In this document: in pieces, positions 26,301-39,700 of the stretch
How positions within the stretch are numbered: the stretch's first letter is position 1
Layout: every line of letters begins with the position of its first letter
Assembly: GCA_023333565.1 (NCBI GenBank)
Contig: JAJKFH010001094.1
Span: forward strand, 1,798,001 to 1,862,000
DNA: 64,000 nt
Reading direction: 5' to 3'
Origin: Puffinus mauretanicus
Lineage: Eukaryota; Chordata; Aves; Procellariiformes; Procellariidae
Made by a program: the position numbers and the translations under genes
Notes under the pieces: model-generated
What the model was told of the DNA's origin: nothing
Databases searched by the model: none
What the model saw: the letters and a program-made list of their open reading frames with translations, nothing else

Positions 26301-29300
26301 GACATGGTAAATATGGATGTGCCAGGTAAGCTGAGGAAAAGGGAGTGAAGGGAAGGCTTGCATGTGGGTTCAGATCAGGAAAGAGACTTGGAGGACCCAT
26401 GCTTCTCTCTTCCCTTGCACTTAAGCAGTTCATTAGACTTCAGTGATCTGGGGTCATGCCATTAGAAAGGGTTACAATTCCTTTGTGTTCCAAGAGAAGA
26501 TACAACCCTTCCTTCTCCCACCACACCAGGTTGCTCTGTTGGAGTTTTTGTCCTTCAAGGTTTGGTGCTGAGTTTCTCAAGTAATAAGAACACATGAAAG
26601 CAATCTGAGATTAAACAGCACAGAAATTTGTGGTGTGAGGAAATGTAGTCTACCTATAAAAAGAATAAAATGACCACATGATCACTCCTGCCTCTTTTTG
26701 ATTCAGCAAATGCTTATGCATATGTCAGCTCAGGCATTCAAGTGGTTCTGTTTAATATGAAAAAGGGTCACTTTAATGATTCACTGTTTACTAATGTGGA
26801 AACTGAGGCGATGTTTCTCAGCAGGACAGTAACAAAACCAGCCATAGAAACCAGGTTTCCCAAGTACCGTCTGCCAAATGTATGTTTACAAATTTGTAGG
26901 GGGAGAGCACTATGTTTAAATTAACGTAAGAAAATAACATTTTAGAGAATACTGTTTCAGGATATTTTTTGGGCATTCCTATAAAGCATTTCTTATAGAT
27001 TGCTTTAAAGGCTGAATTCTGCTTGTCTCACAGGCATATCCCATTGGTTTTAGGGTGGCTTCCATGAGTAGAGTTAGCAATATTCAGTCATATATTTTAG
27101 CCCAAACAAAGGTGCTATTAGAATATGAGAAAAAGAATAGTTCAAATAAAGCACAGTCAATGGCTGAACTGTGAGTGGTTTTCCTCCTTTTCCTCCTTTT
27201 CTGTGTTCTTTCCTCTAGAGAAGTACATGATTACAGTAGGGGTTTGGGATTAAGTAATCATGTCTGCTTTCTGCAAATGTAAAGCAGTTGATATTCTTGC
27301 CTGAATTTTTGGTTTAGGAATGAATGTCATTGTAATGAAAAACTTTTAGTTCTACATACTGTTATATTTCAAATATGTACTTGCTTTTTAGAGGCGGGGG
27401 GAGAAGAGGGGAGGGAGGAGTACCACTACTTGGGTCTCATGCCAGACTTTAATGTAAAATTAATTCCTTTAAAAAGATTTTTAAAAAACCACAACATTTT
27501 TCTAATGTGCATTAAGAATGTTGGAGAGCTCACTGAAGCATATGCTTTGAGCTTTCAGGAGCAATCTGTAGTCAGGCATTTTAAATGAAAATTGATTTGT
27601 GATTTACATGGTCAGTGGAAAGAAAATTAACTTATGGAAGGTTGTAATGAAATATTAGACAAGTAAAAAAGTAGATGGTGATCTAGTGGAACTAAAAGTC
27701 CCATCTGGAAGAATTCTGTGACATTTTTACATTTATCTGTGTTCTGCATGAGTTGTAATGTTAGTGGTAATTTTATGGGACTGAACTGAAATGAAAAGGG
27801 TGTTATCACAGATTGCCTACAATATAGGATTGTGTTCAGTGGAGAGTCCTGTATCCTTTTCTCCATTTTCCTATAATATGACTCATTGCACTTTTTTCAG
27901 CTACTGTTGTTGAATTCATTCAGCCTTTTACTTGAGGTTATTAAAGAAGAACATCAAATGCTCACAAATACAATCTAGCAGCACATTTAAAAGCAACACT
28001 GCTGCTTCCACTTACTCCTGCATAGTTGAGGCACTGTCCAGGAGACCCTTTAAAATACATCCTGAAGTAGCATGTTACCCCTCTGAAACCCTATATTAAC
28101 ACAGTTTTAAAAATATTTTATCTTTTGATATGTGTCTTATCAGCATAGTACGAGTAAAGAAGTAAAGCTTCTCCAGAAAACATACAGCCATGCTTCTGTT
28201 CTGCCGTCCCTTTTGAACTCTGATATTCAGTGTACGACATCCCTGATTTCTCTTGCTGTCAGCTTCTTGGAGAATGAAGAAAGAGAAACATGTCAGAATA
28301 ACATGATGCCATACTCCCTGCACTCTTCTCCTGCTTTTGTACTAGAAAATCTTCCTCCTGTTTCAATAATCCAGACTTTACTGGTATTGGAAAAAGGAAC
28401 TCTTGTACTACTTTCTAACAGATAATCTTCTCCCTTCTGTGGTCTCCATCTATGACAACTTCTGATTTATCATAGCTTATGCACTTTGAAATATAAGGCT
28501 CTGATTTGGCAAAAGATTAATATTCTTTGGAATCAGTAGAATTAAAACATTGGGCAAAATTAGTCCTATCATGGATTTAAAATACCTCCAATTTTCAAAA
28601 TCTAGAGAAAAATCTCCCCATCAAAGGCATTCTGTTATTAAATGAAATAGCTCTATGTCCTATCAAAGTCTTATTTGTTGTGGGCATCTTACTTCCCTTT
28701 TCACAGGAGAGGTGTGTTAGATTCCCTAAGCAGGTGAAACTAGATTTATGCAATTTCTTTTTCTCTGTTCATTTAGGAAATATATAGGTCTGATTTAAAT
28801 ACATGCCAAACATTCTAGTTTCTTTGAACTGCACAGGGTTTCAATATGGCTCAGCACCATGCAGGATTCAAACAGACAATAGACTTGTACCTCTTCTCAT
28901 GGTTATTTTTTTCTAATGAAGACTGGAGAATCAGGTTTGAAATTATGCCATGTGCATATCACCGTTAGCTGAAATAGTCTTAAACATCACGTTGTGCAAT
29001 GAATATATGCAATGTATTAGTTTGAATAAGTGCATTATTGAAGAATATAGTTTGAAACATACCATGTTATTTCTCTGGGACATTAATTTTGCATATTTGA
29101 AGCATAATTGAAAGAGGAGAAATATCACAAATCTATCACAAACAGTATATATGTTTTTCAATAGAATGATGTGGCTAATGATGGTAGGAGCAGCCTTTCT
29201 AATCACAGGATACCGTAAAGGTCAATATTAGGTATCGGCTTTCCATCCTGTCCATCTGAAACAATATACCATAGTGAATGTAATCAGTAAATGGTGGTAA

Positions 29301-32300
29301 ATGAACCTATTAGAAACATTAGCATTGCAGAAAGACAAGATTTGAGAATAGTTGTTAAGTGGATCCTGCAGCTGGTAATTGTCATCCTGGGAATAATTAC
29401 ACTAATTAATAGTTGCTAACCCCAGACCCTTGCGCCTGTGACTTTGAATGAGTTAATGATTGCTGCTCTGGAGAGTGTATCGCTGGTAGATTTTCAGTAA
29501 GTGTCAGCAGAGTAAAAAGGCCCCAGGGAAGAGACTTTGGCTCTGATGATCTTTAGGGTCCCCATTTTTACAAACCACAAGTACATCACTGAACGATCAG
29601 ATAACATCTCCACACACCACAAAGTAGTTGAGGATTTTCTAATGAAGAGATCCATTTCATCATATAGTTCCTGATTTGTAAAGTTAATATTAAGTTCATG
29701 TAACCTCAGACTCATAGCACTTGCAATCAGCAGGTTTTGCTTCTGAGGCCGTGCTTTAACTGAACCACAAAAGCCAATTTTTTCTATTGTCTTTCCTCCT
29801 GACCCTAGTTAAGTGGACTCTATTTCTACTGGAGTTAATTTAAAATGCTACCAAATCTTTATTGACATCATTTAATTTTTGTAGGCTTTTAAAGACTGGG
29901 AAGTTTATTTTACATAGGAGAGTGGGTCCAATTCCTTTGACTATTCTGTCCTCTTTCTCTTTCATCTCTCTCGCTCTTTCATCCCTCCCATCCCTCAATA
30001 AATAAGTATATGAATCCTGTAATGTAAATAAATTCATGGCATATAATCTAGCTGTCTTCTAAGGGTGATTATCAGGGATAATCTTGTATCATTAAAATCA
30101 ATAGTTGACTGGTGTCAAAATGGCAACAGAAGAATGCCAGTAAAATCAAAATTATGTTCATTAAGCACAAAGGAAAATGTAAGGAGAGGAGTATTGCTCT
30201 TGGTCTTGCAGTCTGTGAGGGAAAGGATTATTAATATACTTTGGAATATTAGTGTATGGCCTTTGATCAGATGGAACGATAAAAGATTGAGTGCTGCCCC
30301 ATGTTGGAGCCCTTTTTTGTCTAAACAAACAAACAACAAGGTAATATTGTAATATCATAAATCCAGATTACTTACACTACTACACCACTAGTTGATGATT
30401 CCTCATCCTGTCTTCAGGGAGTTAGAAGAGATCGTAAAGTTAGATCTTCTCTTAACTGCATTTGCTGCTTCTGATGGTTCCCATGGCCCTCCAAATGGAC
30501 AAGAGAGCTCCTTAAGGACAATGTGTGTTGTCCTGGTCTGAGCTGTAAAGCTGCTAGTTGAAAAACATCCTAGCCATCTTTAGTTAGGTAGAAAAGGAGA
30601 ACTGCTTGTAGAAAAATCTATGGAAGTTTCAAAGAATTGGAAAAATTAGTGCTTGAATGTTGCTTTCAATGTAGAACCTAGAATATAAGCCTAGTATCCG
30701 TACAGCACTTTGAAGCAAGAATAAACAAATGAATGAGTGGGCAGCTCATTCGTTTTCTACAGTCTGCAATAGAGAGTTTATTTTGTAAATATTTTCTTTT
30801 TTCCAGCACCTATTTCTCATAGGCTTGTGGTATTTTTTCTTTGCTTTATTTTGTTTACTAATTATGCCCATAAAGGCAAGTGTACATAGTGCCAAAGTAA
30901 GATAAGAATGCTGAAGTTTTGAAGGAAGAAAGCAGAATGAATTTTAGGAGCTGCATAGGTACTAAATGGCTCCTTTAGAGACCACAGTGTCATGTAGGCT
31001 GAGAGGAAAATGTCCCCAGGCTTTTGAAACCAAATATAAAAGTTAAATAATTGCTATCTCCCTTAATTAAGATCCTGTGATTCCCCACATGGCAATTTAT
31101 GGAATAGCATGTTTTGTAGTGGTAAGTATAATATTTGTCTCAGAAGGAACAAACTATTAGAAAAGTATTGAAGTAGCAGAGCCAAAAGGTACAAAACAGT
31201 TAAAGAAACATATTCCTTTGCCAACAAAAATCATTAATTCTTACAGTCCTTCCAAAAGATTTTATCTCTGACAATATGTTAAAAAATTGTAAATATTTTA
31301 AGCGGGTTCATGTTGCATTATGCCATGGCAGTAGTGATGAAGCTCAATTGTCTCTATCTTCATTCACACCCCTGAGAAGGGTGGCGAATAAAAAGATGAT
31401 ATCAGGGTTAACTGCAGGTCTGCTTATCTTCTGTAAAACAAGAAGAAAATGAACGAGATGTATATTTTGTTGTGTTTATACAGAAAGTTTCAAGGATGCT
31501 AATGTCAATTTGATAAGTTAAACAAAAGAATACCAAAATGTTATGGCACAAGAAAACAATCCCGAATAACAGAAGACTTCGGGTGAAAGAACAGAAACTG
31601 GGTGGAAGATAGTGTTCATGGAAGTTGCAACCCATCCAGCAAGGCAGGATGAAAACAATGGCACTGAAAATATGCCAGTTGTCCAAAAAGGTGGATATGA
31701 TATACACCAAGAAAGGAATAGAGAAATAGTAGTAAAGAAACTACTTTGTGAATGAATAAGAGAGCTTGGCTTTTAGAACTACAGAGCAGTGCCTGAGTGT
31801 TTGAACTCAGACAGTGGCCCAAAGAGCTGGCACAGGAGGTACCGACACTCTGAAAATGGTTAACAGAGCCCATAGGGTCTCCTCATGTCAGTGCTGAGAG
31901 TGAGCCTGCCCCTGGAAGACAATAGTCATTGCTCAGTGACAAAGTTAACCAGACAGTGCATAAACTCTTGACGTTTGACATCAAACAAGCAGATTAGGTC
32001 TTTTGTTCCAGACATAGCAAAGATCGTGAGACTTGTGTGAGAGAGCAAAGGACACAAATTGGAGGCTTACAGCGAGTGGTCTCATTTTTCTCTGAGTTGC
32101 AAAATTAATTACACTTAGAGAGTCAGTTCTCAGACTGCTGTTGCTGAAACTGGGAATTCGGAGCTAAATTTCCAGAGGACTATGACTAGACAGGATCTAG
32201 CTTCATGTTCTAGAAAGAGCATGGACTTTATTGAATCCTGTCCGTTAAACCCCAAAGAGCTCTCATTGCCTTTTTTTTATTTGTTTTTAGACTTTGATTC

Positions 32301-32828
32301 ACTGTGCTTCAAAAGACAGCAGTCTGTCTAAGCAGGGAAAGTTTGGTTCTGAATCAGTATTATAAAGATAAAAGGTTAGAGAAAATTGCAAAATTAAAAT
32401 TAAGACTGGATTTGAGATGGACAGAGAAACAGTAAATCCAAATAGATGGTGAGGCACAAAAATGTTAAGCATAAAGCCAAATAACATAAATCGAGAAAGC
32501 CTGGAATTAAGCAAAAATGTGAAGAGAAGTCCTGGCCCCATTGGATGGAATAGCAGAATTTCCTTTGATTTCAGTCAGGTCATTGTGGGGGGAAAACAGA
32601 AAGCCAAAATACATGGGATGAAAAATGAAGCATTTGGAAGAGCCAGTCTGAGAATTTGAGACAGATTCTCTCTGGAGGCATGGTGCATCAGAGAGTCTTT
32701 CTTGCTCTCCAGTCAAAATGCTAAATTGCATCAGCACTGCCATTAGGAAAGGCCGTACAGCTTAGAGAGTGAACACGGCAAGTCTACATCCAGAAGAGGG
32801 GCTACTTCTGCTTCGTTAAAGAAATATT

Positions 32829-33495
32829 CATAGAATCATAGAATCATAGAATCATTAAGGTTGGAAAAGACCTCTAAGATCATCGAGTCCAACCGACAAC
32901 ACAACACCACCATACCCACTACACCATGTCCCTAAGGGCCTCATCTACACGTCTTTTAAATACTTCCAGGGATGGTGACTCAACCACTTCCCTAGGCAGC
33001 CTGTTCCAGGGCCTGACCACTCTTTCAGTGAAGAAATTTCTCCTAATGTCCAGTCTAAACCTCCCTTGGCGCAACCTGAGCCCATTTCCTCTCGTCCTAT
33101 CGCTAGTTACTTGGGAGAAGAGACCAACACCCACCTCTCTACAACCTCCCTTCAGGTAGTTGTAGAGAGCGATGAGGTCTCCCCTCAGCCTCCTCTTCTC
33201 CAGACTAAACAGTCCCAGTTCCCTCAGCCGCTCCTCATAAGACTTGTGCTCCAGGCCCTTCACCAGCTTCGTTGCCCTCCTCTGGACACACTCCAGCACC
33301 TCCATGTCCTTCTTGTAGTGAGGGGCCCAGAACTGAACACAGTATTCGAGGTGCAGCCTCACCAGTGCCGAGTACAGGGGCACGATCACCTCCCTACTCC
33401 TGCTGGCCACACTATTCCTAATACAGGCCAGGATGCCGTTGGCCTTCTTGGCCACCTGGGCACACTGCCGGCTCATGTTCAGCCGGCTGTCAATT
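32829..33495 (-). mobile_element. CR1 LINE, 5'-truncated 3' end
   Basis: This non-LTR retrotransposon fragment of about 667 bp lies on the minus strand. The low-coordinate end carries three copies of CATAGAAT (32829-32852), the characteristic tail repeat of bird CR1s. The short 3' UTR follows, with the familiar GACCTCTAAGATCATCGAGTCC stretch on the plus strand in the usual orientation. The rest is the end of ORF2. The 5' break is near 33495, after codons for IDSRLN. CR1 normally makes no clear target-site duplication and I saw none. The sequence is close to consensus and its frame is intact, which suggests a fairly recent insertion. Confidence 0.97.
32919..33476 (-). pseudogene. CR1 ORF2 C-terminal fragment (RT thumb/C-terminal region)
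   Basis: An open frame of 185 codons ends with a TAG at 32919-32921. It begins [20 protein letters not shown] and ends [11 protein letters not shown], the standard CR1 ORF2 C-terminus. This piece lies after the reverse transcriptase catalytic motifs; the Y-D-D box and the endonuclease domain are absent because the copy is 5'-truncated. The first Met is internal to the original protein, and the frame stays open upstream into the truncation point (IDSRLN). It cannot encode a working retrotransposase. The overlapping plus-strand frames (32926-33159 and 33066-33548) are antisense shadows. Confidence 0.95.
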
Positions 33496-35659
33496 ATTAT
33501 ATTATATTACTCCCTTGCATGTGTTTTTGTGTGACTTCTTGTCACTAACGTCTTTGGAATAGGGTGGCAATAATTCAGCCCATGGAAACAAGATGTCCAT
33601 CATAACATATGTTGGCAGGGAATAGAACATTTATGAAATAAATATTTGAGTGTGACTGTAAATGTATTTTACTTCTGTTTTGAGTGGGATGTGGGAGAAG
33701 GGTTGCTAGTTGGAAGCGAGATGGAGAAAGATAAGAGAGGGACACTTTTCTGGTAAAAAACCAAAAAAGCAATGGAAAGACATTATGGCCAAAAGTATGT
33801 TCTGCTGGTTTTAAAATTACTGTGCACAGTAAAACTAAATCAGCCAAATCTCTCCAGAGGTGTATTTTATCCAGTAAGGATGTAAGAAAAGGGCAGGATT
33901 TGCTACTCAGTTTATAAAATTGTTCAAGCATTTAAATACAGTCACTACCATAATACATAGACACAAACCAATGTCACTATGGTAGATTTCTTGCAGTGTA
34001 GCAGTTAAATTTCAAGAAGTTTCAGAAGCTTCTGTCGGATAGAATTCCAGAATTTGACCAGCTTTTCCAATGCTCGTCTCTCTTCAGTGAGGCTGTACAG
34101 CTGGTAGCCATAAAAACAGACACTCTCAATGTATTTTTAGCCCTGATTCCACCTACCACCAGAATGCCAAGAAGTTTCTCCCTGGTATTTGGTGTACCTT
34201 TTTGCAAGAAAACAGGAGTATTTATAGTGTGTTAGGATTCCATGGTTATATATCAGAAATTTTTATTATGAAATGTTTTTGTAAACAAACTAAATTCTAC
34301 TGGGAAATATACAGATACCATTCTCTTTTTTTCTGGGTTTTTTATTATTATTTTTAATTAGTGCTCTCCACAGAGTGTTGAAAGTTATGATAAACGTTTC
34401 CTGGAGCAGATTTTCAACCTGTAACTCTGAGGAAGAAATATGCATTTAAAGATGTTGCTTTATATTTTGACTCTGAAGGGGATTTTAAAAAATATTCTCA
34501 CTAGATGCTTTACAGTTTCTTTTCTCAAAAGAACTTATAGGATATCTAATGAAGGAAGTTTATCCTAGCATTAAAACTGAGCTAAATTTGTGTGTATGTG
34601 TTTATTATTTTCTAAACTACATGACTTCAAACAGTTAAAGCACCAGGCTCAGCCAATATGGAAATACAGCTGAATTTGAAATTTACTATATGCTGTTTCT
34701 GCTTTTCATTTTTTACCATTTCACACCTTGTCCGCATCTCGAGCAAGCTTGTAAGTTTCCTACGCATACATTTCTTGTGATGATATATTGTCCTGGTGGA
34801 AAATTTCATTTACTGGCTGTGCCCTTTGCTGAACCTGTTGCTAGTCAGGGAACATGATAAGCGTATAAGTAGCATGCTACTTCATTTATCATACATCGTT
34901 TTAGACACTCAAATATCTCATATGCAATTCTGCATTCTGCACCAAGGGAAACTACTAAACTTGCACGAAAAAAAATCTACAAATAAATTGTCAGTTTATA
35001 ATATATAAATGTATCATCCTAATAAAAATTAATCATAGTTTATACTAAAACTGTAAGTGCCCTTTATTTTTTTTTATGGCCTCAGTAACCACATGCTATC
35101 AAATACTAATAGAAAATATCTGGCTTTTGTGATTTGGTGTATAGCAGAATTGAAAGATATAAAAATACTGTCTATTTTTAATAATTGAATTACATTGCAA
35201 ATAAATCACAGACTTGAAATATCCAGCAGTGCTAAGAACATTCTGCTCTCCTAGCATTTCTCTCTAGCTTAAACATTCACCATATCTTGTATACAACAAA
35301 ATTAGATTCAAAAAGCAACCAGAACAGCAATGCCAACAAAATCCTTTAACATTTAGAGAATTTAGAACTCACCAGAAAGAAAACAATTGCAAGAAATTTA
35401 AGGTCAAATAAAACCAAATCTATCTGATGTACTAGCTGTTCCTACCAGAGCAGTCAGGCCTCCCTAATTTCAGTAACTTGTCATCTATTTCAAAGCTTCT
35501 TCAGACCGTCATTACAATATTTTACCTACAAGTTGCTTTTTATGTCCAACATAAAATAATCTACATCTTGTCAAGATGTTGCATTTGAAATGTTGAATGC
35601 AAGGCTCTGATTTATGTTAAGCAGTGCTTACACTAATTACAACCTTTCACTAAGATATT

Positions 35660-35740
35660 GGACTATGAAAAAGTGTATCTTACATTTATATAGCACCTTT
35701 CATCCTGCATCCTTTAAAAACTGCACATAAAAGAGTCACC
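35660..35740 (+). repeat. Old amniote repeat scrap ('tatatagcacctttcatcc' type)
   Basis: TTATATAGCACCTTTCATCC followed by a decayed 'aaagcgctttacaaa'-like part is a recurring motif of an old dispersed amniote repeat of the MIR/CR1 age class. Only about 80 bp is recognisable. Confidence 0.45.
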
Positions 35741-38639
35741 TCAACTACCTCTCATATATATCCATTTCTAGGGAGGAGTAGAAGCATTTAATGGCTCACA
35801 GTGACATTGCATTCTAGCTTTGAACTAGAATTGAAGAAGGATTCGTTAAACAGAGTTTAATTACCTGAGCTATAATTTGACTAGGTTATCAGAGTTGATA
35901 CAGATATGGTTGGGGAGAATAGAGGAGGGAGGGAGAGAAGAAGAATGAAAAAGCAAAACTGGCCCAGATGTCATGCGTCCCCCCTCGGGGAGGGGGAAGG
36001 AACCTGCATACAGGGTTTTTTTGTACTTTTTGAAAACATTGGCTTTAGAAAAGATGCCAGGTAAGGTGATAGAATAGAATCTCCAAAACAGGTTTCCTTC
36101 ATCTGTGAGGTTTTCCACTAGAGTCCCCATCAGAGTGATCATGCTTGACCTATGAAATACAAAATATTGATATGTAAGTGATCTGAATATGAAAATTGTT
36201 GTTCAGTTGTAGTCAAAATTCACCTAGATGAAGAGAATGGAAAGATCTGAAGCCAAGTAACTTCCTCACATAATCACCACATACCGTAAAAAATGGATGG
36301 GAAAGGAAAGAAGTAGAATTGGACCTGTACAAAATGATATAGCTAGTCTAAAACTTCATGTCAAGGAGATTTGTACCATCATTCGCATCTATATCTTTTC
36401 ATAGGAACAAAGAGGTCACAATTTGGAATGACCTATAGGATCTAAATTTGAAACTAAGAGCTGTGATAGGCTTTATTAGAGAAAGAAGTTTGCAAGGTTT
36501 ATTTAAAACATTTTTTCCCATTTAAAAGTCAGTGATAAAGAGGTTGAAACTCAAGTCAGGTTTGGGGCTTACAAGTTCTCCTCTAGAATTTTAGATGTAG
36601 ATTCATTTACAGTTGCCAGGAGACTGCAGGGGCAGACACCCAGAAGTTTCTGGTATAGAGCTGGATGACTTGTTGAGCTTCAACAGAATTAATGAAATCA
36701 AGGGCTCCTTTTAGGTTTGAGTAGTTTATGCTTACCTCTCTAAGCAGGAGATTACATCTACGTTAGCTGGTGTTTATTTTGTTCCTTCAGCTCATGGATG
36801 AAAAAAATTACCAGATAAATGGGTCATTCTATATTTGATGTACTTCTCTAGTGTTTTAATTATGGGATTTGGAGGTGGAATCCATTTTATACGAGAACGT
36901 TGCAAAAGAACAGATAGTTTCATAATTAAAAAATATCAGTCAGGTCTCTTCATGACCAGGTACTTCAGGTCAGTGCAAGGAGACAAATATTTGCTGCATT
37001 TAGTTTTCAGAAAGCAATGTGATGCAAAGCGATTGATAAAAAAATTCAGGTCGTGCATTTGGTTTACCAGAACCAACTAGAATGGAGGACATGTGTCCTG
37101 CTTTAGAATGGTTGGAAATGTAAACAACCATGGCTTTTCCTCTATAAAGCAGACAGGGGCTCAGCACAGTGAGGGATCAACCTAGAAAGGAAATAATTTC
37201 TTCTCACGTTGAACATGCCTCACCTTGCTTGCCTTACCGGCTTCTTTCATATGCTGTTGAAGTGGTAAAAGATGCTCATTCACTTTGCTTTTTCAAGCTG
37301 CTGATAAAACACAGTGTATTTAATATGAGTATAGAAGACAGGAAAAAACTCCTATGTGTTATGGAGGAAAGATTGTTGAGATACTTTAGTCAATGATGTT
37401 CTCATTTGTTCTCTTGAAAGATATCCAAGGCTGGTTAGTAGAACAGTTGATTTTATTGTGGTGGGTTTGTAGATTTAAAGATAGCCTTTGAAGAAAATCT
37501 GTGCATAGCTACATTAAAAAGAAAAAAAAAAAAGCAGGCAACTATGGTTTTATTGTGTAGAAATAATGGTTTACATGCCCATTATTTGTATCACCTTGCC
37601 ATCTAAACGCGCTCTACGACCATTAATTTTCACCATATCTCTATTAAGTAATGTTATATCCATTTCATTGCTGAGGGAATTAAGATGCTGAGAAGTCAGG
37701 GAGCAATAGAATCCAAGATCTGCCTCCAAACTTTTTCCTATGCAGTGATCCCCTTCCTTTCTACACAGTATTTTCCTCCCTTCCATGCTCAAGTCTAAAA
37801 ATACCTACAGAAAGGAAGCATCCCTGGAAAGAACAGAGACTCCAGGATCAAGAGTTGTTTCTTTTAGAAAAAGAAACTTCCATTAAAGAAGACTTAGACC
37901 TCTCATTCCCTATTATGTATTCCTCAACAGCACCTTGATTTTAGTTGCTGTCCCCTTGATTTATGTTTCTGGAGACAAGTGTTTTGTGTTGATGCCCTAG
38001 ATTTGCAGGACTTCACATTCAGAAAAGAGTTCTGAACAAGGAGGAGGACAGAAAGGGCTCCATTATGCTCTAACTGCAGAGCTCCTTGGCAAAAGCAGAG
38101 CAATAGGATGCAGTCCCAACAGAGGTATTCAGGGGGAGAACCACCCTCCGTTAAAGGTAATTATGCTCCCTTGTGCTTTCCTGCGAGGCTGAGGGGACAG
38201 AGGGAGAGAAACATGGTCTACGGAGAGTTCTAGCTTCATATGGTTCAATACACTTGATGGCAATTTTTCTCAAGGTTGTTGGTTTTGGTTTAGGGTACAA
38301 GATTTCCCTTTGAATCCTGAAGGTAGCTATTAAATACCCAGAGGTTTGCAATATATCTTTATTATTCTATTTCCACAGAGCAGTGGGGCAGAGCTTGCTT
38401 TCAAGTTGTTCTTGCTCTAGGTAGACTTCCTAGATAGAGGTACCTCTGCAAAAAAATTATGATTATTTTTGTTTGGTTGCTTGTTTATAATTTGTGTTAT
38501 CTTGGTGCGTAAGGAACAGACTGGGGTCCTATCATGCTGTGCACGTAAAAAATACAGAACTAGAAGAGCTCCCAAAGCTGCATGTAAGACAGGAGACCAC
38601 AGATTAATATGGTCAGATAGGGAATACAAAGAAAGACTA

Positions 38640-39700
38640 AAGCAGTAGTGGTCAGTATGGTCTTAATAAACACTGTCTGTCCTTGAAGAGTAGATGAGAG
38701 GCGAAGAGGAAGGGCAGAGGTGGGCAATATGGATCCTTAAAAATGAAAACAGGCAGCTTATATTTAATGTAACAAAAAAAAGGGTAAGCTAACTAAACGA
38801 TGTGAAGAGGCATCTCAAATAGTAGCCTTGGAGAACCAGCAGCACTCTAAATGGGTAAAAGGAGATCAATTTATTTTTTTGGCGAGCAAAAAAATAATGT
38901 TGTCATAAGAGTTTGGACAGGAGTTTTGGTTGTGCAAGTAGATAGGGAGAACCTTAAAATAGGCTATGTGTAAAGAAACTGTACGATTCAGGAGTTGACA
39001 GGCAGATTTGTTTGCTGTCAGCATATAGACAGAATTGAATTTGTGTCTTTGAGATTATTCGGATAAAGTATTAGGAGGACCAGGAACAGGATCTGAAGAA
39101 ACTGTTACAGAAAGCTGGAATGAGGGATTAGAAGGATCTTTTGCAAGGCATGCCAATGAAGCAATTAGAAATGTGAGATGTGAAGTGCTTCAGGATGGAG
39201 CACTGAATCTTAACAGGTTTAGTTGAGTGCAAATGATGGGGAGACAGGTTGTAGAGGTATATGGTGAAATTAGTAAACAACTTCAGGCTGTGATTGTGAG
39301 TATATGTTTAATTATTAATTAACTGAAGAAGGCAGCTGGAGCAGTACTTGTAGTGTCGGATGAGGTCAAAGATGAGGTTAAGGCTGATATATTTATATTT
39401 ATTTTTCTAAAACTAAAGCAAATTAGTATTTTGAAAAAGGAAGAGCCAGCAGGGCATGAAAGGTGATGAAGAAAAGGCAATGAGGGTATCTCCAGTGAGG
39501 AGAGAGGACCTTAGTAAGACTAGTAAGAAACTGATGGTTGGAGAGAGAAAGTTGTAATTGCATTGTATTTTGTCAGCTTCCCCTTGGAAGACATCAGAGC
39601 AGTACTATGTGGAAAGAGGAGTGAAGAAAGGAGAATATAAAGAGGAAGCCGGTGGTTTCCTCATGAAGAAGCATTTGGGTCGGTATGAGACATCAACAAT
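38640..39700 (+). repeat. Purine-rich block resembling an old L2-type LINE relic
   Basis: About 1 kb of G/A-rich plus-strand sequence without an open frame. Pieces such as CTGTCAGCATATAGACAG at about 39017-39034, GAGCCAGCAGGGCATGAAAG near 39445, and repeated gaggagagagg-type runs echo an old amniote LINE body segment ('gtcatcagcatatagatgg...gagccagcaaaggag'). The similarity is patchy. Ordinary purine-rich intron is the alternative. Confidence 0.35.

Noticed and set aside
26790..26870. MIR-like 'ggaaactgaggc' stretch
   Set aside because: Only about 20 bp matches the MIR core and the flanks do not continue the consensus.
33066..33548. 160-codon plus-strand open frame
   Set aside because: It is the antisense shadow of the CR1 ORF2 fragment.
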